Below, in pieces: positions 16,142-24,534 of a stretch of 40,907 bases of DNA. The number at the start of each line of letters is the position of its first letter. Position 1 is the stretch's first letter. The notes under the pieces are model-generated. The model saw only the letters and a list, made by a program, of their open reading frames with translations. It made no database searches and was not told the origin of the DNA. Origin of the DNA: Chloroflexota bacterium (GTDB taxonomy: Bacteria > Chloroflexota > Anaerolineae > Anaerolineales > Anaerolineaceae). The stretch spans positions 1 to 40,907 of the forward strand of contig JAAZNW010000113.1 of NCBI GenBank assembly GCA_012798065.1, given 5' to 3'. Position numbers and translations under genes: made by a program.

Positions 16142-17561
16142 GATCACCTCCTGATGACGATGCCTTTTCAATCGCCTTGATGATTTTGTAATAACCGGTA
16201 CAGCGGCACAGATTACCGGTCAATCCTTCTTTTATCTCTGATTCGCTTGGATGGGGACGCTCTTCCAGTAGTTTTACTGCAGACATAATGAATCCCGGAG
16301 TGCAATACCCACACTGAACCGCTCCTTCTTCAATAAACGCCTGTTGAACTGGATGCAGTTGATTTTCTTGGGCAATTCCCTCAATGGTCGTGATCTCCGC
16401 GAGATGCGCTCTGGGTGCCGGTACAAGGCAGGCCATCACTGCCTTTCCGTCCAGGTACACGGTACATGTCCCGCATTCACCCTCAGCGCAGCCCTCCTTG
16501 CTGCCGGTCAATCTGGCGTTTTCACGGATCAGATCTAACAAGGTCTTCTGATGAGCGTTCCGGAAGGTATACTCCTGGTTGTTTATGGTGGTGTGAATTG
16601 GAAATTCGTTATCAATCGCAATGCTGTATTTTAGTTCGCCCTTATGGGGATGTTTCTCAAAATCAGACAAAGTGATAGGATTTTCAGGGATTTTTTGACC
16701 TGCCTTTTCAGGATAAAGAAGCGTGTCGATGCATCGTTTGACGATGACTCTGATCATTTCACGCCTGAAAGTAGCAGAACCGCGGATATCTGAGATGGGG
16801 GAAATTTCGTGGATGGTTTCAGGTAATTGGAAGTTCTCCAATTGTTCCAGTGATAAACCCGAAACCTGACTTTCGATGCTCTGTAATCTGACTACTGTAG
16901 GCGCGACAGCACCAACGGCGATTCGCGCACCCACGACTTTTCCCTTATAAGTCTTCAGTGCCACCGCGGCGTTCGCAACCGAAATCGCCTGTGCATTGCG
17001 CAAGGCGAACTTATAGAAAGTTGAATGATATATACCGGCTTCTGGGTTTAAAACAATTTCCTTGAGGATTTCATTTTTTCTCAGGATGGTTTTTCTTACA
17101 CCGAGGTAGAAATCTTCAAGCTTGACTCGCCTTTCGCCATTTGGTGACACTATTACCAACTCCGCCCCGAGAACAATCAAGGCGGGAATTGTGTCGTTCG
17201 CGGGTGATGCGGTGATAAGATTGCCAGCCACCGTCCCTCTATTGCGAATTTGCGGAGAGCCAACCTGGAAAGAAGCTTCCGCCAGGCAGCGCGCGTTTGA
17301 GCGAATCATCTCAGAGCTGGTAACCTGGTTATGTGTAACAAGCGCTCCGATGTGGAGGGCGCCTATATTATCAGTATAGATCTTATCCAGTCCACTTATC
17401 CGAGAGATGTCAACGATCCTGGTTCTGTCGTTGTGCTGCCCTCTTTTTAATTCAAGGACAAGGTCAGTTCCGCCAGAAATTACCATACTGTCATCAGGGT
17501 GCTGGTTCAAGTAACCCAGAGCGTCTGATAATGTAGCGGCCAGGTAGTAATGATTCCACAT
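16134..17561 (-). CDS. Molybdenum hydroxylase FAD + [2Fe-2S] subunit, FAD domain first
   Basis: The 475-residue electron-transfer subunit combines two domains. Residues about 1-275 are a CoxM/XdhB-type FAD domain, with SGGTDLVLELKRG and AGNLITASPANDTIPAL for FAD binding. Residues about 320-470 are a CoxS/XdhC-type iron-sulfur domain, with GCAEGECGTCTVYLDG plus a later Cys for the plant-type cluster and CGYCTPG with CRCTGY for the second cluster. All eight cysteines appear present. In xanthine dehydrogenases the iron-sulfur domain normally comes first, so this order is reversed. The ATG at 17561 begins the conserved FAD fold; the earlier GTG at 17612 lacks support. It passes electrons from the molybdenum subunit at 13534. 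Confidence 0.93.
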   Translation of the reverse strand: MWNHYYLAATLSDALGYLNQHPDDSMVISGGTDLVLELKRGQHNDRTRIVDISRISGLDKIYTDNIGALHIGALVTHNQVTSSEMIRSNARCLAEASFQVGSPQIRNRGTVAGNLITASPANDTIPALIVLGAELVIVSPNGERRVKLEDFYLGVRKTILRKNEILKEIVLNPEAGIYHSTFYKFALRNAQAISVANAAVALKTYKGKVVGARIAVGAVAPTVVRLQSIESQVSGLSLEQLENFQLPETIHEISPISDIRGSATFRREMIRVIVKRCIDTLLYPEKAGQKIPENPITLSDFEKHPHKGELKYSIAIDNEFPIHTTINNQEYTFRNAHQKTLLDLIRENARLTGSKEGCAEGECGTCTVYLDGKAVMACLVPAPRAHLAEITTIEGIAQENQLHPVQQAFIEEGAVQCGYCTPGFIMSAVKLLEERPHPSESEIKEGLTGNLCRCTGYYKIIKAIEKASSSGGDHA

Positions 17562-17683
17562 GGATGAACTTCTCCCAGCGCTGCGAAAACCTTGAATGCA
17601 GTCAAGCAGCACTTCTAAGTTAGTGTTGTTTCAAATCATTCTTCCAGCAACCCCAAGACTACAGGTAAAAGTTGCTTCTTACG

Positions 17684-18985
17684 CTAGACAACACCCTCTG
17701 CAAGCCGTGTACTGTCTGGCAGGGGGAGATAAGGCAGGTCGTCAAGCACTGCTGGAACATTAGCAAACAAAATTCGGCTTGATCCGCGAACCACATCGGT
17801 AACCATCAGCATAGCAAAATCCAAATTTTTCGTTTTCCGTAAATTGTCAAGCGCGTTGTTTAGAGGATCCAACTGCTTGGTCACCTCGTTCAGATCGCTT
17901 ACTTCAACCTGAGCGATAGCAAAATCAAAGTTACCGGCGTTATAGATTTTTAGATCGCCCGAGACGATCTCTTCAGAGGATCGGTTTCCCAGCCCAGCGC
18001 TGGAGGACAGTATCTTCTCTCCATAAGAACGAATGCTTTCTTTTTCTAATGGGGAACCGGCGGTAAACGCCCAGCGGGCAAGGCGTTGTGCGGCTTCATG
18101 ATCTCTTGTGGTCGTAGTAGGAGAAGTGAGAATCAATGTATCTGAAAGCAAACCCGCCAGCATGATGCCAGCAATGGCTGGAAGCTGACTCAACCCTGAT
18201 TCTTCAATCCGTTCTGAAATAAGGGTGCTTGTACTGCCAACAATGTCAACCGTCATCTTAATCGGATAATGTGTTGAAGGATTGCCCAAACGGTGATGAT
18301 CGAGAATTTCTAAAAGTTCAGCCTCTTCAAGCGAAGCGACACTCTGAGATGGCTCGTTGTGATCGACTAAAACGATTTTGAGCCTGGGAGGGTTTAATAG
18401 GTCTTTTTGACGGCAAATACCCACATAACGCCCGTTTTCATCCACAACCCATACTTCATCACCCTCTTCACGTAAAATCCGGTTGAGGACATCTCGAATC
18501 TTGGCGTTTACAGCATATTTGGATACATTTGTATCAGCAGCCTCACGGCATGGTAGCTCTAAAATTTTATTGATGGCAATATCCTGGTTCTTCAGGCTGC
18601 TTCCGACGAGCTTGCCAAGGTAATTAAAAAGGCTCCTGCCTGTGATCAATCCATAAGGCGTTCCGTCATCATTCAGTACCGGAGCTACACCGCCAGTGCG
18701 GTTTGCCAGCGCCCACGCAGTCCTCAGTGGTTCATCGGGGGTACTGGAGTCTAGTCTCCTTACCACTGAAGAAAAACGTGGTGAAGCATCATTGATTAAA
18801 ACAGGTGTTTCAAGAGCCAGGTGTTTCAACACCCAGGCGGTCTGTGAATTAATGGCTCCAGCCCGGCCGGCAATCGCTTCAATTCCGTCCTTCTCTCGTA
18901 TCAACCAGGCGTAGCCTACTGCTGCCGCGATCGAATCCGTATCTGGGTTGACATGACCAATTACGTAAACGGGAGAACTCGCCAT
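17684..18985 (-). CDS. ppaC: Family II (DHH) inorganic pyrophosphatase with CBS pair
   Basis: The 433-residue protein is a manganese-dependent pyrophosphatase of the DHH superfamily with regulatory CBS domains inserted. Metal-binding motifs are GHVNPDTDS at the start, VDHNE, and LDHH for the DHH signature. The C-terminal DHHA2 part closes the active site. Two CBS segments (VAPVLNDDGTPYGLITGRSLF and VWVVDENGRYVGICRQKDL) lie between the first motif and VDHNE; CBS pairs in this family bind adenine nucleotides and tune activity. There is no DRTGG domain between them. The ATG at 18985 has GGAG six bases upstream. The gene lies in the F420 operon and may clear pyrophosphate released by CofC. Confidence 0.93.
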   Translation of the reverse strand: MASSPVYVIGHVNPDTDSIAAAVGYAWLIREKDGIEAIAGRAGAINSQTAWVLKHLALETPVLINDASPRFSSVVRRLDSSTPDEPLRTAWALANRTGGVAPVLNDDGTPYGLITGRSLFNYLGKLVGSSLKNQDIAINKILELPCREAADTNVSKYAVNAKIRDVLNRILREEGDEVWVVDENGRYVGICRQKDLLNPPRLKIVLVDHNEPSQSVASLEEAELLEILDHHRLGNPSTHYPIKMTVDIVGSTSTLISERIEESGLSQLPAIAGIMLAGLLSDTLILTSPTTTTRDHEAAQRLARWAFTAGSPLEKESIRSYGEKILSSSAGLGNRSSEEIVSGDLKIYNAGNFDFAIAQVEVSDLNEVTKQLDPLNNALDNLRKTKNLDFAMLMVTDVVRGSSRILFANVPAVLDDLPYLPLPDSTRLAEGVV

Positions 18986-19041
18986 TAATCGCTCCAAGTA
19001 AATCTCACCTTAATCATTCTGTTCATAGAAAGTCGCGCTTT

Positions 19042-20037
19042 TCATTGTGCGAAAGTGTTGATCAACAGGTGAACATTACCACCGACTGGGTAGAGGATCG
19101 GGCAGGTGCAACCATTGTGAACATATTCTGCCACCTTCGCCCGTGCTTCAGAGGGCGTACCAGAGGCGGTTATGCGAAGAATGAGTTCTTCCGGAACGAG
19201 ATGCTTTGCCTTTTTAATCTGTTCGTGCGTGGCGGGCCAGCCAAGAATAGATTGGATTTCTGCGACAATCTCATTTGAAACGCCAGAAGCCTTGGCTATG
19301 TGGGGTTGCTGTGCGAGGTATTGGGTTAACAATTCTCTGGAGAAATCGATTGCCTGGTCGTGGTCATTATCCACTGAACAGACAATTAATTGCGGGCGGT
19401 CAATGTCGTCAATGGTTTTTCCTGCCTTTTTGGCGCCGGCCTGTAACAGGTCAAGCGCCTTCAGGTTATATTCAGGGGGGACACAATAGTTCAGCACGAC
19501 TCCCTCAGCGATCTCTCCAGTCATTTCCATCATATTGTCACCGGTCGCTCCAATATATATTGGCACCTCGCGAGGTTCTTTTCGACCATGCACAACATCC
19601 AGCTCGATTCCATGAACCTGGATGAATTCTCCCTCAAAAGAGACCCTTTCCATATTGAGCAATTTCTTCAATACAGTTATTGTCTCGCGCATGGCAGTTA
19701 ATGGTTTTTTCCTTGAAATCCCAACGTTTTGGGCGAGCGGATCCCACCACGCACCAATTCCGCAAATGATTCGCCCAGGAGCGAGGTCGTCTAAGGTTAA
19801 AAAGGTAGATGCCAATAAGCCGATATTTCTGGTCCAATTGTTGATCACTCCAGAACCGACCTTGAGTTTCTGTGTTACAGCCGCATATGCGGCCATCGGA
19901 ACGATGGCGTCGCGAACCAATCTGCTTTCTGCCTGCCAGACAGCTTCAAAACCGCGCGACTCAGCGTATTGCACATATTCAAGCCCGTCCCTGAGGTCGT
20001 GGGCATCCTGCAAATATAAAGCCATCCGTTTTTTCAT
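19042..20037 (-). CDS. LLM-class (F420-dependent) oxidoreductase, Mer-like
   Basis: The 331-residue TIM-barrel protein belongs to the luciferase-like monooxygenase superfamily. It begins [30 protein letters not shown] and has the cofactor-site segment [14 protein letters not shown] and the [13 protein letters not shown] block typical of the F420-using branch (Mer and glucose-6-phosphate dehydrogenase Fgd relatives). Its place next to cofC supports F420 rather than FMN as cofactor. The ATG at 20037 has GGAGG five bases upstream. The substrate is unknown. It could be methylenetetrahydromethanopterin or folate-like, or a small carbonyl compound. It lies 11 bases downstream of cofC. Confidence 0.88.
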   Translation of the reverse strand: MKKRMALYLQDAHDLRDGLEYVQYAESRGFEAVWQAESRLVRDAIVPMAAYAAVTQKLKVGSGVINNWTRNIGLLASTFLTLDDLAPGRIICGIGAWWDPLAQNVGISRKKPLTAMRETITVLKKLLNMERVSFEGEFIQVHGIELDVVHGRKEPREVPIYIGATGDNMMEMTGEIAEGVVLNYCVPPEYNLKALDLLQAGAKKAGKTIDDIDRPQLIVCSVDNDHDQAIDFSRELLTQYLAQQPHIAKASGVSNEIVAEIQSILGWPATHEQIKKAKHLVPEELILRITASGTPSEARAKVAEYVHNGCTCPILYPVGGNVHLLINTFAQ

Positions 20038-20048
20038 CGTAACCTCCA

Positions 20049-20672
20049 TTAGTGATCGATTTGTTGCTTTTGTTGATCCTGAATACTTTTCATCAGTTCC
20101 AGGTCCTCAGGGGTGTCCAAATCCAACTCAAGTGAGTTTGAAGAGATGATATTTACCCGGGCGCCCGATTGCCTGGCCAATTCTAAATGTTTGTTAAACG
20201 ACCCGCTTCCATAACTGAAACTGATCAGTCCTTCAGGGTTGATATACAGCAAATTCGTGCCATCTTTTCTTCTGTCCGGGCAGATGAGAATCTCGGGAGG
20301 ATTCCCAGACAACCGAAGCACTCGTTCCAGTTCCTCGGTAGTAAGCAATGGCAAGTCAGCCGGAAGAATGAGTATTTCGTTAACGCGATAGGTTTTTGCA
20401 ACAAGTGCGGCTCTGCTCAAGGCAGTATTCAGCTCAGGGCTACCATTTTCTAATACTGTTCTCGCATCGTATTCACGGGCCAGGGTCAAGGCGGCAGGGT
20501 CTCGACTTACCACCAGAATTTGATCGATTCGATTCACCGATGACAAAATTATTAAAGTACTCACAAGCAAGTTGTGATTAAGTAAGGTGCGTTCCGTTTC
20601 ACTTAAAACAGTAGAAAGTCGGCTTTTTCCCCTGCGCAGAGGTTTTACTGGTACGATCGCCCATAAAGTCAT
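20049..20672 (-). CDS. cofC: 2-phospho-L-lactate (or PEP) guanylyltransferase CofC
   Basis: CofC joins GTP to 2-phospholactate, or to PEP in actinobacterial FbiD, releasing pyrophosphate and giving the precursor CofD uses. The 207-residue protein opens with [17 protein letters not shown], the nucleotide-binding loop of this MobA-like fold, and has [14 protein letters not shown], an acidic metal-binding segment, near the middle. [10 protein letters not shown] and a final LDLDTPEDL complete the family pattern. Its first four bases overlap the cofD stop (ATGA), so it is translated directly after cofD. Which three-carbon donor it prefers cannot be read from sequence. Confidence 0.93.
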   Translation of the reverse strand: MTLWAIVPVKPLRRGKSRLSTVLSETERTLLNHNLLVSTLIILSSVNRIDQILVVSRDPAALTLAREYDARTVLENGSPELNTALSRAALVAKTYRVNEILILPADLPLLTTEELERVLRLSGNPPEILICPDRRKDGTNLLYINPEGLISFSYGSGSFNKHLELARQSGARVNIISSNSLELDLDTPEDLELMKSIQDQQKQQIDH

Positions 20673-21616
20673 GCCGCAGATTCCTTATGTAATTGAATAC
20701 TGAAGTTGATTACTTCACCAGCCAGTCTTTCTTGCGCTTGGGTATCAGGCATTAAGATATCCGTTACATATGGAATTATACCGCAGTGAGAAATTTGCTC
20801 AGTTTCTTGCCGGTCTTGTGTATCAATGACAATCCCCTTGATCAGCGGTTGATAGTGCCTGGCGATACTTGTCACGCTGACATCGATCCCTAGTTCAGAC
20901 ATGATTTTTGCTGCTGGACCTTTGACCGTTTTCCCGCTAATCAAAGGACTCACCGCAACCACCGTTTTATTTTGAAGAATCTCTCGCACACCCGGCACAG
21001 ACAGGATCGGGTCGATACTCACATAAGGGTTTGAAGGACAAATGATCACTAATTGAGATGATTCCATGAATTCATGTGCTTTTTTGGGCAGTTTGCTTTC
21101 TTCTGACCCTTTAAACAAGATTTGTTTCACCTCAGGTTGAAAATGGCGTTTAACAAAATACTCCTGAAAAGGGAGACTCTCACCTTCATTTGTTACCACC
21201 CAGGTTCGGACTGGTTCATTGCTCATGGGGAAAATCAGGTGTGTATTTCCAAGAGCTTTTGATGTTTCTTCGATGATGTCACTGAGCGGGATACCTGCAT
21301 TGAGTTGCATTGTGCGTTTGATCTGGTTGGCGATGTCTGAATCCCCAATGTGGAACCAACTCTCTGTTCCTAATTTTTCGAGGTTCTTGATCACGTTAAA
21401 GGTGTCGTCTTTTATGCCATACCCAGTGTCAGGATTATTGATTCCCGCGAGGTTATACATCACAGTATCAATATCCGGGCAAATGTAGAAACCAAGAAAT
21501 TCAAAATCATCACCAGTATTAACGATAACGGCCATGTCGTCAGGAGATAGCCACTTAGATAGCCCGTTGGCTAACTTGGCACCACCCACTCCACCAGCCA
21601 AAACAGAAAATTTCAT
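20669..21616 (-). CDS. cofD: 2-phospho-L-lactate transferase CofD
   Basis: CofD transfers the phospholactyl (or phosphoenolpyruvyl) group to the deazaflavin Fo to make F420-0 or its dehydro form. The 315-residue protein starts with VLAGGVGGAKLANGL, the family's signature nucleotide-binding turn, then VNTGDDFEFLGFYICPDIDTVMYNLAG, which carries the metal-binding aspartates. IICPSNPYVSIDPILSVPG lies further on. Length and motifs are normal. It sits between cofE and cofC in the F420 unit. Its substrate Fo must come from CofG/CofH or FbiC, which is not encoded in this window. Confidence 0.97.
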   Translation of the reverse strand: MKFSVLAGGVGGAKLANGLSKWLSPDDMAVIVNTGDDFEFLGFYICPDIDTVMYNLAGINNPDTGYGIKDDTFNVIKNLEKLGTESWFHIGDSDIANQIKRTMQLNAGIPLSDIIEETSKALGNTHLIFPMSNEPVRTWVVTNEGESLPFQEYFVKRHFQPEVKQILFKGSEESKLPKKAHEFMESSQLVIICPSNPYVSIDPILSVPGVREILQNKTVVAVSPLISGKTVKGPAAKIMSELGIDVSVTSIARHYQPLIKGIVIDTQDRQETEQISHCGIIPYVTDILMPDTQAQERLAGEVINFSIQLHKESAA

Positions 21617-21643
21617 ATGTTATTTAACGGTTGAATCTTGCAG

Positions 21644-22426
21644 CTAATTAAAAAGATCTTCTTCATCAGGGCGTATCAATTCATTGAGATGAAATTCACG
21701 TAATGGATAGGGAAAACCCCGAGCGATTACGCACGGAATGGCTTCATCGGCCTGCCCCATCAGCAAAGAAGCGGCTGCAGCCAGCTCATCTGCAGCAGCC
21801 ACCTGTGTGGCTTTTAATGTATAACCAAAAAGGTCTTGCTTCCCTCTCAGGTCAACCAGTCCAGGCAGACCGGCAGCGCCAATGGTGGTTCCCACGGTGC
21901 CGTTCCTCCAGGCTCGGCCGTGTGAATCGATAATGAGCACCCCTACCTGTTTGCCAGTTGCTTTTTCAATTTCGACTTGAATTTGGCGTGCTGATTTATC
22001 TGGGTCTTTTGGCAGGAGCAAAACATAATTACTATCAGGATCATGCTCGACCGTGTTTGAATGATCAATTCCGGCGTTGGCGCATACGAAACCCAATCGA
22101 TGTTTAACGATGATCACGCCCTTGCGAACGCGTAGAACCTCTTTCGACTCATCCAGAATAAGCTGCACGAGTTGGGGGGTTTTCTCCACGAGTTGAGAGA
22201 TTTTAATCGCTTCTGAGCTTGGATGAATACTACGAAGATCAACAAGTCTCCTCTCAGATTTTGATATTATTTTTTGAGTAATAACTACAATGTCATTATT
22301 TTTAATTGGAAATAATTGTCTACGCGCAGATTTTAAAATTAAAAGAGAAAGGTTTGATCCCTCTTTTATGCGCGGGATATGCCTAAGCCCAACGAGTTTA
22401 AGGGTCTTTGGTTTATCGGTTGACAC
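21644..22426 (-). CDS. cofE: Coenzyme F420-0:L-glutamate ligase CofE
   Basis: CofE adds glutamates to F420-0 using GTP. The 260-residue protein is the single-domain, archaeal-like form and lacks the C-terminal nitroreductase-like FMN domain found in actinobacterial FbiB. Family features include VITQKIISKSERR (KIVSK-type segment), GFVCANAGIDHSN, VLIIDSHGRAWRNGTVG and GLVDLRGKQDLFG. The start is GTG at 22426, which lies inside the end of the F420:NADP oxidoreductase gene (14-base overlap). No ribosome site is evident, consistent with translational coupling. If reduction of dehydro-F420 is needed, another enzyme must supply it. Confidence 0.96.
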   Translation of the reverse strand: MSTDKPKTLKLVGLRHIPRIKEGSNLSLLILKSARRQLFPIKNNDIVVITQKIISKSERRLVDLRSIHPSSEAIKISQLVEKTPQLVQLILDESKEVLRVRKGVIIVKHRLGFVCANAGIDHSNTVEHDPDSNYVLLLPKDPDKSARQIQVEIEKATGKQVGVLIIDSHGRAWRNGTVGTTIGAAGLPGLVDLRGKQDLFGYTLKATQVAAADELAAAASLLMGQADEAIPCVIARGFPYPLREFHLNELIRPDEEDLFN

Positions 22427-23075
22427 CGGTTATTTTAATCCCCGCTTCCCTACTTCCATAATTTTTATTTATATAGATTAGTACGGAAGTCAATCCTTCA
22501 ATTACAATAGAGTTAGCCAGCGGACCCGCATCCCAACAAGTCATGCCCCCTTCGCGTACCAGCTCAAGAACCGCTTCTCTGGCCTGCTTTGATGTTCCGC
22601 AAACCAGCACATCACAATCAATGTCGTTCTCTTTGAATAACCTCTCATACGAAATGTTTTGGAAAGCCATTACAACGGGTGTTTCATCTCCAAGAATGGC
22701 CTGCGCTTCCAAACCAGCACTTCCGCCCTTCGGAACATGCACCAGGTGAACCTTCGGCGGTACTAATGGCACAGTGACATCAATCAAAATCTTTCCTTTG
22801 ATAATTTCCTTTAAATTGCATAACATGTCAGCATGCGCTTCGTAGGGCACAGTCATCACTACATAGTCACACCAATCAGCTGCTTGTGAGTTTTCAAGCC
22901 CCACAACCTTGTCTTTCCCATCTCCGGTCACCAGAGCGTTGATTTCATCTGCCGCTATTTGCGCTTTTTCTACTGAACGAGAGCCAATCACAACTGAATG
23001 CCCATGCTTGGCCCAGCGATATGCCAACCCTTTCCCTTCTTTTCCCGTGCCACCAATGATCGCGATTTTTTTCAT
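22413..23075 (-). CDS. npdG: F420-dependent NADP oxidoreductase (NADPH-dependent F420 reductase)
   Basis: The 220-residue Rossmann protein matches Fno/NpdG, which passes hydride between F420H2 and NADP+. The N-terminal IAIIGGTGKEGKGLAYRW is the NADP-binding glycine loop and IGSRS supplies the phosphate-binding positions. DYVVMTVPYEAH, VHVPKGGSAGLEAQ and a closing DAGPLANSIVIEGLT are typical of the family. It would couple the F420 made by cofC/D/E to the NADP pool and deliver reduced F420 to the LLM enzyme. It follows the amidohydrolase by 15 bases and overlaps cofE. Confidence 0.94.
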   Translation of the reverse strand: MKKIAIIGGTGKEGKGLAYRWAKHGHSVVIGSRSVEKAQIAADEINALVTGDGKDKVVGLENSQAADWCDYVVMTVPYEAHADMLCNLKEIIKGKILIDVTVPLVPPKVHLVHVPKGGSAGLEAQAILGDETPVVMAFQNISYERLFKENDIDCDVLVCGTSKQAREAVLELVREGGMTCWDAGPLANSIVIEGLTSVLIYINKNYGSREAGIKITGVNR

Positions 23076-23090
23076 ATCCTTCTTCCTTGC

Positions 23091-24431
23091 TTAGAATTGC
23101 TTCTTATATCGCTCCCAAACCGCAGCGGATGACCTTTGAGCACCCTCACAAACTTCATGCTCATTTATCTCGGTCAATTTTCGATCTCTCATTAATACTT
23201 TTCCATTCACCATGGTCATCGTCACCATTGAATCGCGGAAGCCGAAAATGATATGCCAGGGTAAATTATCAGCATGTATAGAGGTAATGGGTATGTAGTC
23301 AACGAGAATCAAATCTGCCAGTGCGCCTTCTTGAATAACACCGATTTTTCCATTGAAAAATTTTGTTGCCATCCGCGCGTTGTTATAAGCAGCGATGTCA
23401 ACCACCTGATCAGCGCCCATTCTCCGTGGGTCTTGGTTCCACATCTTGTGGGCCAGATAACAGGTTCTCCACTCATCCCACATCGAAAACGAGAAACCAT
23501 CATTTCCCATGCAAATCGGGATTCCGCGCTGCACCATTTTTTCCACGTTGGCCATCCCTACCGCATTGTTCATGTTGGATCTGGGTTGATGTGTCAACCA
23601 GGTGCCTGTCTGGTGGATGGTGTCAATTTCATCGTCACTTAGGTGCACGCCATGGACAAAAATGGAATTATCGCCGGTAATTTTAAATTGATTCAATCTT
23701 GCAACGACGTTTACGTCATAGCGTTTTTCACTTTCTTTCTGATCGATCTTGTCTTCTGCAACATGGATATGAAAACCATGCCCTTCAGGAATCACTTCCG
23801 CGCATTTTTCCAAGGTCTTATCCGAAAGTGTCACTCCTGCGTGCAAGCCAAAAGAAGCAGTAACCATCCGGTCTTCATTTTTTCCGCCTAATTTTTGGAT
23901 CATCCGAAGGTTTTCTCTGATGCCTGCGTCAGCTTTTTCAGTTCCGCCCCTATCCGTTACTTCGTAACACAGACTCGCTCTTAGCCCCGACTTTCTCACC
24001 GCGTTTTCAATTACATCTAACGATCCATCGATGAAATTCGGTGAAGCGTGATGATCAAAAACGGTGGTTGTCCCGTGTTTAATCGCGTCAATCAGGCAAA
24101 CCATGGCGGAATAATATACGTCCTCTTCATGGAGCGATTGATCTAAAGGCCACCATAACTTTTTCAGAATTTCGAGAAAATTTGCGGGCGCTTCCCCATG
24201 AATGGCCATTCCTCTAGAAAAAACGCCGTAAAAATGTGTGTGAGCGCAAATCAAGCCTGGCATAAGGATCTGCCCATTTGCGTTAATTTTTTCATCAGAT
24301 GGGTATTGCTCGAGTAGTCTTTCCTCTTTTTCAATTTTTTCAATAAAATTTTTATTAATGCGTACAGCATACCCATCCATTATTGAGTTAGGCCTCGTCC
24401 ATGGGATTATGCGACAGTTATAAATGATCAT
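23091..24431 (-). CDS. ssnA: SsnA-like amidohydrolase (purine-type deaminase relative)
   Basis: This 446-residue metal-dependent amidohydrolase resembles E. coli SsnA and the chlorohydrolase/guanine deaminase group. Metal ligands are the HTH pair in CAHTHFYG (H64 and H66), a His in FHIHVAED, and the Asp in MGNDGFSF. LKKLWWPLDQSLHEEDVYYSAMVCLIDAIKHGTTTVFDHHASP is the stretch most like SsnA. In E. coli ssnA lies beside molybdenum hydroxylase genes, matching this operon, which has such a hydroxylase at its far end. It probably deaminates a purine or related heterocycle; the substrate is not known. It is the first gene of the ten-gene minus-strand unit and has GAGG just upstream. Confidence 0.88.
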   Translation of the reverse strand: MIIYNCRIIPWTRPNSIMDGYAVRINKNFIEKIEKEERLLEQYPSDEKINANGQILMPGLICAHTHFYGVFSRGMAIHGEAPANFLEILKKLWWPLDQSLHEEDVYYSAMVCLIDAIKHGTTTVFDHHASPNFIDGSLDVIENAVRKSGLRASLCYEVTDRGGTEKADAGIRENLRMIQKLGGKNEDRMVTASFGLHAGVTLSDKTLEKCAEVIPEGHGFHIHVAEDKIDQKESEKRYDVNVVARLNQFKITGDNSIFVHGVHLSDDEIDTIHQTGTWLTHQPRSNMNNAVGMANVEKMVQRGIPICMGNDGFSFSMWDEWRTCYLAHKMWNQDPRRMGADQVVDIAAYNNARMATKFFNGKIGVIQEGALADLILVDYIPITSIHADNLPWHIIFGFRDSMVTMTMVNGKVLMRDRKLTEINEHEVCEGAQRSSAAVWERYKKQF

Positions 24432-24534
24432 TTTTCCTCTCTTTGGCAGATTTATTTTAGCATAAAGGGTTTTTTCAGGATTACCTCTCTTTAGGTGTTA
24501 CAATTGATAAAAATTTATTGGAGGCGTTTAAGCA
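24432..24534. promoter_or_regulatory. Divergent promoter region, F420/Mo operon and M20 peptidase
   Basis: About 100 AT-rich bases separate the two units. On the plus strand TACAAT (24499-24504) and a GGAGG ribosome site lead into the peptidase. On the minus strand TAAAAT lies about 20 bases before the GAGG ribosome site of the amidohydrolase gene. Neither has a strong -35. No operator-like palindrome was seen. Confidence 0.35.
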
